64,000 nt of DNA from CAVQBJ01 sp963819075 (GTDB lineage Bacteria > Actinomycetota > Thermoleophilia > Solirubrobacterales > Solirubrobacteraceae): positions 682,001 through 746,000 of the forward strand of contig CAWFUP010000001.1 of the NCBI GenBank assembly GCA_963819075.1, read 5' to 3'. Below the pieces are notes generated by a model. The model was not told where the DNA came from and ran no database searches. It saw only the letters and a list, made by a program, of their open reading frames with translations. Positions 9,508-16,702 of the stretch are shown piece by piece. The first letter of the stretch is position 1. Every line of letters starts with the position of its first letter. The translations under genes and the position numbers were made by a program.

Positions 9508-9828
9508 TTCAATCGGCGCCTTCGCGCTCCGGTGCTAGTCGCCCTGACAAGACTCTCCTGAACATACGCAGCGACGTTGCGCGCGGCAACTGTGAACCGT
9601 TTGCCCCGGCCGGCGCACAGCGGCGACGAACTTGCCGCCGACCGGTTGACGCGCCCCGACCAACCGGCGTACCCTGCCCGCGAGGGCGATCGGGGCGCGA
9701 CGACTGGTGTGCAGCGCCACCGCCCTCTCGGCCGCGAAGCGCTCCGGCTCAACGCCGGTGCGGCGCCGGGGGTCACGGCGCCGGGATACCGCCTCACGGC
9801 CGGACCGGGTCACCGAACAGGAGGGACC
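9508..9828. other. Divergent intergenic region before the CCP-repeat gene
   Basis: About 320 bp between the kinase gene (minus) and the Cys-Cys-Pro protein (plus). It holds a sigma-70-like promoter reading right and, just before the ATG, an AGGAGGG ribosome-binding site. The approximately 145-nt presumed 5' leader is GC-rich, with several short inverted repeats. I could not match it to a riboswitch class. Confidence 0.5.
9647..9676 (+). promoter_or_regulatory. Putative sigma-70-type promoter
   Basis: TTGACG (9647-9652), an 18-bp spacer and TACCCT (9671-9676). It would give a leader of about 145 nt before the CCP-repeat gene at 9829. Confidence 0.45.
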
Positions 9829-10434
9829 ATGAACACACACCTGAATCAGGCGCCCCGTCGCGCCGTCGCCCTCGCCGCGCTCGCCGCGGTGAGCGCGGCA
9901 TTGCTGTTGGCGACGCTCGGCACCGGGACCGGAGTCCCGAGCGCGGGAGCGGCGATCGTCTGTCCGCTCGGCGCCACGACCACGTGTTGTCCGCCGCCGA
10001 CCGCCGGCGTCCTGCCGTGTTGCCCGCCGGTGGCGACGGGCTCAGCGATCGCGATCCGCTGCTGTCCGCTGGCGGCGAGCTCGACGGTCGTCATTCGCTG
10101 CTGTCCGCTGGCCGGGAGCTCGACCGTCGTGATCCGCTGCTGCCCACCGGTGGCGTCGGGCACGGCGATCATCGCCTGCTGCCCGCTGGCCTCCGCGAGC
10201 ACGCCGATCCGCTGCTGTCCACTCGCCTCGTCGAGCACGGCGGTGATCCCGTGCTGCCTGACGGCCGCGTCGGGATCGAGCACGGCGATCCCGTGCTGTC
10301 CGCCGGTGGCCACGAGCGGCACGGCCACGACCACGCCGATCTGTTGCCTACGGACGGCGAGCGGATCGACCTCGCCGATCCCATGCTGTCCGCCGAACGC
10401 GATGTGCGTCCCGCCGCCCAAGCCGCTCGCGTAG
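9829..10434 (+). CDS. Secreted Cys-Cys-Pro tandem-repeat protein, unknown function
   Basis: 201 residues from ATG 9829, chosen for the GAGGGACC ribosome-binding site and the signal peptide that follows (APRRAVALAALAAV...GAA, cleavage near residue 43). The mature part is almost entirely a tandem repeat of about 13 residues, roughly CCP-[LP]-[AV]-A-S-[SG]-ST-[AV]-[VI]-I-[RP]. There are 11 adjacent Cys-Cys pairs, mostly followed by Pro, with hydrophobic/Thr-Ser strands between them and almost no charged residues except Arg before some pairs. Vicinal cysteines at this density suggest a disulfide-stacked rod, a metal-binding surface protein or a bacteriocin-like or structural peptide; none of these is proven. 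I do not recognise the family. It is bounded by a strong hairpin terminator and stands alone. Confidence 0.72.
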   Translation: MNTHLNQAPRRAVALAALAAVSAALLLATLGTGTGVPSAGAAIVCPLGATTTCCPPPTAGVLPCCPPVATGSAIAIRCCPLAASSTVVIRCCPLAGSSTVVIRCCPPVASGTAIIACCPLASASTPIRCCPLASSSTAVIPCCLTAASGSSTAIPCCPPVATSGTATTTPICCLRTASGSTSPIPCCPPNAMCVPPPKPLA

Positions 10435-10440
10435 CTCAGT

Positions 10441-10474
10441 GCCGTTGCGGCGGGCGTCGTCCCGCCGCAACGGC
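10441..10474. terminator. Bidirectional hairpin terminator
   Basis: A perfect 14-bp stem GCCGTTGCGGCGGG with a 6-nt loop and its complement, placed exactly between two convergent stop codons (10434 and 10479). No U-tract. Confidence 0.8.
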
Positions 10475-10478
10475 GCGC

Positions 10479-10970
10479 TCACCGCGCCGGCAGCTGCTCG
10501 AGGTCGAGCAGATCCTGCGGGCGTGCGGCCGCCTCTTTCATCCGTCTCAGATTGGCAAGCGAGCAGACGCGCAGACGCTCCCCGTCGAGGGCCACCTCGA
10601 TGGCGTCGGCGTCGAGTGCCGCGAAGGCCTGGTCGTCCTCGATGCCGGCGACCCACTGCATGATGTCGAGGTCCCCGAGGCGGGTTCGCAGCCGGAAGTT
10701 GCCGCCTTGCGCAAGGTCGGCGGGATCGAGCCGATCGAGCGGCTGCTCGGCCGCCGTGAAGTCCTCGATCCCGATCTGGCGTGCCGCGAGATCGCGCAGG
10801 AGCGCGGCCAGCAGCGCGAGGTTGTCGGCGTCGGGGCTGGGGCAGATGTCGATGTCCTTCGTCGCGCGCACATAGCCGTGGACGCCCACCGCGATGCCCC
10901 CGATGACGACGAACCGCAGGGCCGAGCGGGCCAGCTCGCGCAGGAGCGCGTCAATCTCGTGCTGGGCCAT
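10479..10970 (-). CDS. Nucleotidyltransferase-fold protein (MNT/AbiEii-like)
   Basis: 163 residues. The N-terminal half shows the minimal nucleotidyltransferase signature: VVIGGIAVGVHGYVRATKDIDICPSPD, i.e. GG-x-A followed by the D-x-D metal ligands (DID). A third acidic residue, in GDLDIMQW, matches the family's catalytic Asp. Such proteins are often toxin-like or DUF6036-type enzymes that transfer nucleotides to RNA or protein. It overlaps by 20 bp the small upstream gene (10951-11151), so the two are translationally coupled and may form a toxin-antitoxin-like pair. Activity and target are unknown. Confidence 0.75.
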   Translation of the reverse strand: MAQHEIDALLRELARSALRFVVIGGIAVGVHGYVRATKDIDICPSPDADNLALLAALLRDLAARQIGIEDFTAAEQPLDRLDPADLAQGGNFRLRTRLGDLDIMQWVAGIEDDQAFAALDADAIEVALDGERLRVCSLANLRRMKEAAARPQDLLDLEQLPAR

Positions 10971-11151
10971 CGGAGCGCGGAGCGCCGGCGAGCTTGAGCA
11001 GAGTGACGCTCGCCGATAACGTCATCTGCAGCCGTTCCTCCGGCGAGCGCGCACGGTCCTCGGCCAGACGCGCTTGCCTCGCCCGTTCGTTGGCTCTGAC
11101 GTCGGCGTCGAGGTCGCGGACGGCCGGAATGTCGACAGAGCGCTCGGACAT
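10951..11151 (-). CDS. Small helical partner of the nucleotidyltransferase
   Basis: 66 residues from ATG 11151; a longer upstream extension in the same frame looks like antisense sequence and was discarded. The protein is charged and predicted helical (VRANERARQARLAEDRARSPEERLQMTLSASVTLLKLAG). The 'SPEERL' block followed by an amphipathic helix is common in small proteins encoded just upstream of nucleotidyltransferases. The gene overlaps the downstream nucleotidyltransferase by 20 bp. A role as antitoxin or chaperone is inferred from position only. Confidence 0.6.
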   Translation of the reverse strand: MSERSVDIPAVRDLDADVRANERARQARLAEDRARSPEERLQMTLSASVTLLKLAGAPRSDGPARD

Positions 11152-11212
11152 GCGCTCATGATGCCAGGGCCCGACGCCGTAATCGGCGGCCCCGCCTCGC
11201 GCCAGACGAACC

Positions 11213-12466
11213 TCAGGCCGCCCGCCGCAGCGGGCCGTCCGCCGACTCGGCGACCGAGTCGTCCCCGAACAAGTCCCCGGGCCCCTCGAGCTCATCCACG
11301 AGCGCCGCGACGACATCCGCATCGAGCTGCGTCCCCGACACCCGCATCAGCTCGACGACCGCCTCGCCCGTCGGGCGTGCCGCGCGGTACGGCCGGTCGG
11401 TGGTGATCGCGTCGAAGCTGTCGCACGCGGCGATGATCCGCGCCCCGAGTGGGATCCGATCCTCGCTCAGGCCGTCGGGGTACCCGCCGCCATCGATGCG
11501 TTCGTGATGGTGGCGGACCATCGGAGCAAGGTGCGCGAACGCGTCGATCCTGGCCACCAGGTCACCACCGATCGCGGCGTGGCTGCGCATCGTCTCCCAT
11601 TCGGCATCGGTGAGCGACCCCGGCTTGAGCAGGATCTCGCTCGGGATGGCGATCTTGCCGATGTCGTGCAGCATCGCCGCCAGGCGCACGTCGGCCGCGT
11701 CGCGTGGCCCGAGGCCGAGCCGCCGCGCGAGCCGCTCGGCCAGCTCGGAGACGTCGAGCCCGTGCAGCGCGGTGGCGTCGTCCTTCGTCTCCACCGCGGT
11801 GGTCAGCGCGGCGAGCGTCGTCGTGAACGAATGGCGCAGCTCCTCGATCAGCTTGGCGCGATGCAGCGCCGCCCCGAGGCTGGCGACGATGCCCTCCACG
11901 AGCACGGCGTAGGTCTCGGTCAGGGCGTCGGGCTCGAGCTCCTCGATGTTGAGGATGCCCCACAGCTCGCCGTCGCAGAGCACCGGCACGCTCAGCTCCG
12001 AGCGCGGGTCGGTCTGCTCGTCGCGCACGATGTAGTCGGGATCGAGCCGCGTATCGGCGATGAGGGCGGTCTGTCGCGTGCGCGCCACGCGCCCGTTGAC
12101 GCCCTCCTCGACGGACTGCTCGACGATCAGGAACTCGCTCATGACCTCCGCGAGCTTGCCGCGGCTGGCGATCACCCGCAGCATGCCGTCACCGTCGAGG
12201 CGCTGGATGGCCACGAGGTAGTGCGCGAACGTCGCCTGCAGATCGGCCGCGACGAGCTCGGCCATCTCGGTGACGTACTCGACCTCTCCGAGGTGGAGGG
12301 TCAGCCGCGTGGCGGTCTGCAGCTCGGTGCGCAGCAGCGCCAGCTCGTCGGCGCGCGCGAGCGCCTGCACGCGCGCGTCGTCGCGGTGGTGGCGGACCGC
12401 CTCGGCGCGGCGCGCGCGTTCGCGCCCGGTTACCTCCGGCGCACCGGTCTGGGCAGAACGTTCCAT
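11213..12466 (-). CDS. GAF-HD-GYP putative c-di-GMP phosphodiesterase
   Basis: About 417 residues from ATG 12466; an in-frame upstream start at 12526 is possible but lacks a ribosome-binding site. A helical N-terminal segment is followed by a GAF domain (about 55-220: VEYVTEMAELVAADLQATF ... SELSVPVLCDGELWGILNIE). Then an HD-GYP domain shows the motifs MLHDIGKIAIP, RSHAAIGGDLV, VRHHHERIDGGGYP and ACDSFDAIT. The GAF domain may sense a small molecule or redox state and gate c-di-GMP hydrolysis. It is the second HD-GYP gene in this 8-kb stretch. Confidence 0.88.
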   Translation of the reverse strand: MERSAQTGAPEVTGRERARRAEAVRHHRDDARVQALARADELALLRTELQTATRLTLHLGEVEYVTEMAELVAADLQATFAHYLVAIQRLDGDGMLRVIASRGKLAEVMSEFLIVEQSVEEGVNGRVARTRQTALIADTRLDPDYIVRDEQTDPRSELSVPVLCDGELWGILNIEELEPDALTETYAVLVEGIVASLGAALHRAKLIEELRHSFTTTLAALTTAVETKDDATALHGLDVSELAERLARRLGLGPRDAADVRLAAMLHDIGKIAIPSEILLKPGSLTDAEWETMRSHAAIGGDLVARIDAFAHLAPMVRHHHERIDGGGYPDGLSEDRIPLGARIIAACDSFDAITTDRPYRAARPTGEAVVELMRVSGTQLDADVVAALVDELEGPGDLFGDDSVAESADGPLRRAA

Positions 12467-12537
12467 AGCTCGCCAATCGGTAGCAGCGGCGCGCCGCTTT
12501 ACACAGGCGGGCTCGGCTGGACGCAAATGCGCCGGGT

Positions 12538-12912
12538 CTACCAGACGAGCGAGACCCCGTACTGTCGCAAGCGGTCATCGCGCGAGACGAGCGCAGCGCC
12601 TTCGGCGAGCGCTTGTGCGACGAGCATGCGGTCGAACGGGTCGCGGTGGTGCCAGGGCAACGTCTCGACCGCGGCCGCATGGTCGAGCGTCACCGGGAGC
12701 GGTTGAGCGCCGGCCCCGAGCAGCGTCGGCGCGAGGTCCTCAGGCGCCTCGAGCTTGCCAAGGGAGCGCTTAATGGCCACCTCCCAAACGACGGCGGCGC
12801 TGAGGAGCACCTGGTTCGTGTCATCGGTGAGCTGCCGACTCGCTTCCGGCCCGACCCGATCGTCGTCGGACAACCACCAAAGGGCGGCATGCGTGTCGAG
12901 GATGAGCTTCAC
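12538..12912 (-). CDS. vapC: PIN-domain toxin VapC
   Basis: 124 residues with the PIN acidic residues in order: D6 in LILDTHAALWWL, E in VVWEVAIKRSLG, DPFDRMLVAQA and VSRDDRL. PIN toxins are Mg-dependent RNases that cut tRNA or rRNA. The GTG start overlaps the stop of the upstream antitoxin gene (GTGA), the usual coupled order antitoxin then toxin. Confidence 0.9.
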   Translation of the reverse strand: MKLILDTHAALWWLSDDDRVGPEASRQLTDDTNQVLLSAAVVWEVAIKRSLGKLEAPEDLAPTLLGAGAQPLPVTLDHAAAVETLPWHHRDPFDRMLVAQALAEGAALVSRDDRLRQYGVSLVW

Positions 12913-13145
12913 CGAGCGCCGAACGCATCGGCGATGTCTTCGGGCAGCTCGTCGAAGTCCTCCCCGATGTGGACGCGCCCCCGCCAGGCGCCGCGCACCG
13001 ACGCCAGCGACGATGGGCCGGCAACCGGCACCAACCGGACAACCGGCTTGCCATTACGGGCGATGACGATGTCCTCGCCGGACTCGGCGCGCTCCACGAG
13101 TTGCGAGAGCTTAGTCTTTGCTTCGTGCATCCCGACCTGCGCCAT
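12909..13145 (-). CDS. vapB: Phd/YefM-type antitoxin of the VapBC pair
   Basis: 78 residues from ATG 13145 (a GTG two codons upstream is possible). The N-terminal MAQVGMHEAKTKLSQLVERA and VIARNGKPVVRLVPV are the classic Phd/YefM DNA-binding fold. The C-terminal tail (GEDFDELPEDIADAFG) is the acidic segment that wraps the toxin. A perfect 21-bp palindrome lies 18 bp upstream and is the likely operator for autorepression. Confidence 0.9.
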   Translation of the reverse strand: MAQVGMHEAKTKLSQLVERAESGEDIVIARNGKPVVRLVPVAGPSSLASVRGAWRGRVHIGEDFDELPEDIADAFGAR

Positions 13146-13162
13146 CGGCACAGCCTATCAGG

Positions 13163-13183
13163 AGCTAGCTAGGCTAGCTAGCT
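13163..13183. promoter_or_regulatory. Palindromic operator upstream of vapBC
   Basis: Ten-base perfect arms around one central base: AGCTAGCTAG-G-CTAGCTAGCT. The CTAG-rich sequence is strikingly AT-richer than its surroundings and sits directly upstream of the antitoxin start, where Phd/VapB proteins bind. Confidence 0.65.
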
Positions 13184-13401
13184 GCCCCGGATAGACGGAG
13201 GGTTCGGATGGCGAAGGTGTCCAGGTCGTAGGCCAGGAACACCGAGCCACCTGCCCACGCCAGGCGTCAGCATCACACCTCCACCCGGTCGAGAACCCTG
13301 CATGAGCAGGACGGAGTCTCTTAACCGGAGCGGACAGACCCACAGTCTGACCGGCCCAAATGCCACCCTGCGGATCAGGCGATCCTCGAGAGGAGACAGC
13401 G

Positions 13402-13941
13402 ATGCCCGGACCCGGACGCAATGAGCCCTGTCCCTGCGGCTCCGGCCGCAAAGTCAAGCGGTGCTGCGGCGAACAACGCGGCCCCTCCGAAGACCAACTC
13501 GCGCGTGCCCACCTCGCGACGCTCGCCCACCAGACCGCCCCCGATCTCGCCGGCCTCACAGACACTGCCCTGGAGCACCTCTGGGATGGCCTGTTGGACT
13601 TGCCGTCCGCTGACCTATCGCTTCACGTCACGCTTCCCAAGCTCATCGGTCCGGACCTGCAACGCCTCCGCGAGTCCGTCGCCGACGAAGATCCCGACTG
13701 GGGCTGGGACGCGCTCACCGCCGTCGCCAAGCAAATCGACACTCCCCGGCAACGAGCGCAGCTCGCCGACGCCCTCATCCGCCTCCGCGACCAGCGCCGC
13801 ATCAATCGCCGTCAAGCCGCGGCCGCCATCCTGGATCTCGACAGCCGCTCTACGCGCTTCATTGCCGCCAGCGTCCTCGAGGCCGTCGCCCTCTCAGCCG
13901 GCGCCAGCCAAACCCCGGGCGGACTTCACGTAGCCGCCTAA
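13402..13941 (+). CDS. SEC-C motif protein
   Basis: 179 residues from ATG 13402, preceded by GAGAGGAG. The N-terminus carries a zinc-binding SEC-C motif, PCPCGSGRKVKRCCG (Cys 10, 12, 21, 22), as at the C-terminus of SecA. The rest is helical with no recognised enzyme motif. SEC-C alone is an accessory zinc knuckle in many uncharacterised proteins, so function is open. The IS701-type element is inserted just after its stop codon. Confidence 0.75.
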   Translation: MPGPGRNEPCPCGSGRKVKRCCGEQRGPSEDQLARAHLATLAHQTAPDLAGLTDTALEHLWDGLLDLPSADLSLHVTLPKLIGPDLQRLRESVADEDPDWGWDALTAVAKQIDTPRQRAQLADALIRLRDQRRINRRQAAAAILDLDSRSTRFIAASVLEAVALSAGASQTPGGLHVAA

Positions 13942-13968
13942 CCTCCGCCGTTTATCCGGGGCAGGTAG

Positions 13969-13986
13969 TTAGTAGTGCTTTGTTAG
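13969..13986 (+). repeat. Extra copy of the IS left end (TTAG plus 14-bp terminal repeat)
   Basis: TTAG followed by TAGTGCTTTGTTAG, an exact second copy of the adjacent IS left boundary (13988-14005), separated by a single G. It may be a local duplication at the insertion point or the scar of a previous insertion. Confidence 0.8.
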
Positions 13987-13991
13987 GTTAG

Positions 13992-15475
13992 TAGTGCTTT
14001 GTTAGTTGTGGGGTAGGGGTTCGCTGGGGTTGTGGCGAACCCTTCTCGCGTTGCTGGCGATCGCGAGGAGGTCATGATGGCTGTTGTGACTGCTGACGCT
14101 GTTGGTGAAGGCCGGGTTGTTGATGCGCCGGCGGTGGTGGCCGAGCGGTTGGAGGCGTTCGGGGTCGAGGTGCTGGCGGGGGCGATGAACCGGCCGGTGC
14201 AGGTTCGTAACGGCGGCTTGTATCTGCGCGGGTTGCTCGAGCAGGGTGCGCGCAAGTCGCTTGAGCCGTTGGTCGAGCGGTTGGGCGTCGACGCTGACTA
14301 TCAGTCGATGCAGCAGTTCCTGGCCGATAGTCCGTGGGATTCGGCGGTTGTGGTCAAGGCGGTCGCGCAGCGGGTTGTGCCGGAGATCGACGTGCAGGCG
14401 TGGGTGTTGGACGACACCGGGTTTCCGAAGGACGGCAAGGACTCGCCGGGGGTCAAGCGCCAGTACTCGGGGACGCTGGGCAAGACGGGGAACTGTCAGA
14501 TCGGGGTGTCGGTGCACGCGGTCGGCAGCGAGGGGACGGTGCCGTTGGGGTGGGCGCTGTATCTGCCGGAGGAGTGGTGCGATGACGCGGAGCGGCGCAG
14601 GAAGGCGAAGATCCCCGAGGAGGTGGTGTTCAAGACCAAGCCCGAGCTCGCGGCAGAACTGGTCGAGCGCGCCGTTGGCTGGGAGATCGCCAAGGCGCCG
14701 ATCCTCGGCGACTGCGCGTACGGGAAGAACACCGCGCTGCGCGAGCGGCTTGATGACGCTGAGCTTGAGTATGTGCTGTCGGTCTCCGAAGAAGTCAGCG
14801 TGTTCGCGCCCGAGACGGTCTTCGAGGTTCCCGCGCCGCGCGCCGCCGGGTCCGGGCGGCAGAAGACGCGCCCGCGCCCGGATCGCGAGCCCGAGCAGAT
14901 CGGCGAGCTGATCGCCCGGCTCGGACCCGAGCGCTTTCAGACCGTGACGTTCCGCGACGGACCGGACGGCAAGCGGATGCGATCGCGCTTCTGTTTGCTG
15001 CGCGTCCGCGCCGCGCACGAGTGGGAGAAGCGATCCACCCCGCGACGGGAGGAGTGGCTGGTCGTCGAATGGCCCAAAGGTCGCAAGCAGCCAACTGATT
15101 ACTGGCTCTCCAACCTGCCTGCCGACACCAGGCCCGAGCGGCTCGCCCGTCTCGCGCGGATGCGCTGGAAGATCGAGCTCGACTACAAGCAGCTCAAGGG
15201 CGAGCTCGGCCTAGACCACTACGAAGGCCGTTCCTGGCTCGGCTGGTATCACCACACCGCGCTCGTGACCGCCGTGCACGGGTTCTTGACCCTGGAGCGG
15301 CAGCACCCAAATCACCAGCGGCCGGCCTGACCCTCCCCCAGGCAGTCCACCTGCTCCAGCCACTGTTCAAGTGCTGGACCGGCCGCTGCTCCACCTGCCA
15401 ACAACCAATCGAGCTCGCCAAGCTGCTCCTGCACCGGACCCTTCAGAACGAGTGAGAAGACCTAACAAAGCACTA
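13992..15475 (+). mobile_element. IS701-family insertion sequence, complete ends
   Basis: Fourteen-base perfect terminal inverted repeats TAGTGCTTTGTTAG (13992-14005) and its complement (15462-15475) bound one transposase gene. The element is flanked on both sides by TTAG (13988-13991 and 15476-15479), a 4-bp target duplication fitting the YTAR preference of IS701 elements. The transposase reading frame is broken near its 3' end. Confidence 0.92.
14074..15330 (+). CDS. IS701 family DDE transposase, C-terminus frameshifted
   Basis: The start is taken at ATG 14074 or 14077 behind AGGAGG; an upstream in-frame GTG at 14032 lies close to the IS end. The DDE residues are visible: D in WVLDDTGFPKDG, D in ILGDCAYGK and E in YKQLKGELGLDHYEG. 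The hallmark KDSPGVKRQYSGTLGKTGNC of IS701 enzymes is present. The frame stops at 15330 after PNHQRPA. The next frame continues as KSPAAGLTLPQAVHLLQPLF and on to a Cys-rich tail ending at 15455, the natural IS701 C-terminus. Restoring one C in the CCC run at 15306-15308 would repair it, so the copy is either inactivated or contains a sequencing error. Confidence 0.88.
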   Translation: MMAVVTADAVGEGRVVDAPAVVAERLEAFGVEVLAGAMNRPVQVRNGGLYLRGLLEQGARKSLEPLVERLGVDADYQSMQQFLADSPWDSAVVVKAVAQRVVPEIDVQAWVLDDTGFPKDGKDSPGVKRQYSGTLGKTGNCQIGVSVHAVGSEGTVPLGWALYLPEEWCDDAERRRKAKIPEEVVFKTKPELAAELVERAVGWEIAKAPILGDCAYGKNTALRERLDDAELEYVLSVSEEVSVFAPETVFEVPAPRAAGSGRQKTRPRPDREPEQIGELIARLGPERFQTVTFRDGPDGKRMRSRFCLLRVRAAHEWEKRSTPRREEWLVVEWPKGRKQPTDYWLSNLPADTRPERLARLARMRWKIELDYKQLKGELGLDHYEGRSWLGWYHHTALVTAVHGFLTLERQHPNHQRPA

Positions 15476-15514
15476 TTAGCTTAGTTAGAGGTGGCGGCCG
15501 GCCGTGTGCGTCCC

Positions 15515-16345
15515 TCAGCGCGCCCCGCTGGCCCGCGCCAGCACCGCGTCGAGCACCACCCTCGGCGTCACGGCCGCCCCGGCGAGCTGCAACCGGCCGG
15601 CCATCCCGACCGGGTACCGCGCCCGCGGCCGCGAGTCCGTGAGCGCCTTCTCCACTGTGGCGCTCACGTGCTCGACCGGCACGGCCCGCTTCTGCATCTG
15701 CGCGAGCAGCCCGCGCATGCCCTCGAAGTGCCGGCCGTAGAGCGCGCGCTGCTCGTCGGTCAGCGCGGCCAGGCTCGCCGCGTGCATGTCGAGCGCCCCG
15801 CGCCACATGTCGGTGTCGGTGGCTCCGGGCTCGACCAGGCTGACCGCCACCTTCCAGGGACGCAGCTCGACGCGCCACGCATCGGCGAGCGCCTCGATCG
15901 CGAACTTCGACGCGTTATAGGCGCCCGTCATCGGCGTGGAGATCCGCCCGCTCAGCGAGGAGATGAACACGATCCGTCCCTGCGCGGCGCGCAGCCGCGG
16001 CAGCACGGCCTGGGTGACGGCGACCTGCCCGACGACGTTGACGTCGAACTGGTGGCGCAGGGCCTCTGGGGCGATCGTCTCCAGCGGCCCGTCGACGACG
16101 AGCCCGGCGTTGTTGACCAGCGCGTCGAGGCGCTCGGGTAGCAGCGCCGCCAGCGCCTCGATGTCCGCGGCCGATGTGACGTCGAGCGTCACCGGCGTGA
16201 CGTGCGGCCCGATCTCGGCCACGAGCCGCTCGCCGTCCTGCGCCGAGCGCACCCCGGCCAGCACCTCCCAGCCGTGCGCGGCCAGCCGCTCGGCCGTCGC
16301 ACGGCCGATCCCGCGACTCGCCCCGGTGATGAGCACGGATTCCAC
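15515..16345 (-). CDS. Short-chain dehydrogenase/reductase
   Basis: 276 residues with a classical SDR layout: the cofactor motif TGASRGIG at 7-14, LDVTSAADI, NNAGLVVDGP, catalytic Ser in VFISSLSGR and YNASK as the active-site Tyr-x-x-x-Lys. The residues after strand 2 (GVRS) suggest NADP(H) over NAD(H). The substrate-binding C-terminus resembles SDRs acting on ketosteroid- or acyl-type substrates, but no specific substrate can be assigned. It lies between the IS element and the redox locus and is not obviously part of either. Confidence 0.87.
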   Translation of the reverse strand: MESVLITGASRGIGRATAERLAAHGWEVLAGVRSAQDGERLVAEIGPHVTPVTLDVTSAADIEALAALLPERLDALVNNAGLVVDGPLETIAPEALRHQFDVNVVGQVAVTQAVLPRLRAAQGRIVFISSLSGRISTPMTGAYNASKFAIEALADAWRVELRPWKVAVSLVEPGATDTDMWRGALDMHAASLAALTDEQRALYGRHFEGMRGLLAQMQKRAVPVEHVSATVEKALTDSRPRARYPVGMAGRLQLAGAAVTPRVVLDAVLARASGAR

Positions 16346-16425
16346 GGGGAATGCATATCACCTCGCGGGTTCGATGTTCTGGTTGACCCGGAACACGTTC
16401 GTACGTTCGCTTGATCGTGGCCAGA

Positions 16426-16439
16426 CCTGGTCGACCAGG
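16426..16439. repeat. 14-bp perfect palindrome
   Basis: CCTGGTCGACCAGG, in the short gap between the ferredoxin gene's 3' end and the SDR gene's 5' end. It could be a regulator site for the SDR gene. Confidence 0.35.
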
Positions 16440-16470
16440 GTGCCCGCGAGCTGCTCGAGGAGGCCTCGCT

Positions 16471-16677
16471 TCACGGGTACACAGGCTCGCGTGTGTCCGC
16501 TTCGACGATCGTGATCGCCCCGGCCGGGCAGGCCTCCGCGGCGGCGCGCAGCTGCTCGAGCGGGGCCTCGCCGATGACGACTGCGGTCTCCTCGATGCGG
16601 AACACGTCCGGCGCCAACTCGGCGCAGTCGCCGTGCGCCAGGCAGGACGCCTCGTCGATGATCGGTTGATAGGTCAT
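16471..16677 (-). CDS. Small ferredoxin with CxxHxxC cluster motif
   Basis: 68 residues from ATG 16677, with an AAGGAGGA ribosome-binding site. Cluster ligands are C12, C18 and C50 (SCLAHGDCAELAPDVF ... EACPAGAI), with His15 at the position that is Cys in 4Fe-4S relatives. This is the pattern of single-cluster 3Fe-4S or unusual His-containing ferredoxins that serve P450s and other oxygenases. Here it is the last gene of the redox locus, 25 bp after the FAD reductase, its presumed electron donor. Confidence 0.85.
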   Translation of the reverse strand: MTYQPIIDEASCLAHGDCAELAPDVFRIEETAVVIGEAPLEQLRAAAEACPAGAITIVEADTREPVYP

Positions 16678-16702
16678 GGTCGATTCCTCCTTGGGGGTTG
16701 GC

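Noticed and set aside
9577..9828. N-terminal extension of the CCP-repeat protein
   Set aside because: The start at 9577 precedes the best promoter, the residues are Arg/Pro-rich, and the signal peptide with its ribosome-binding site begins at 9829.
9683..9828. Riboswitch (c-di-GMP or c-di-AMP class) in the CCP leader
   Set aside because: I looked for the conserved core segments of both classes and did not find them.
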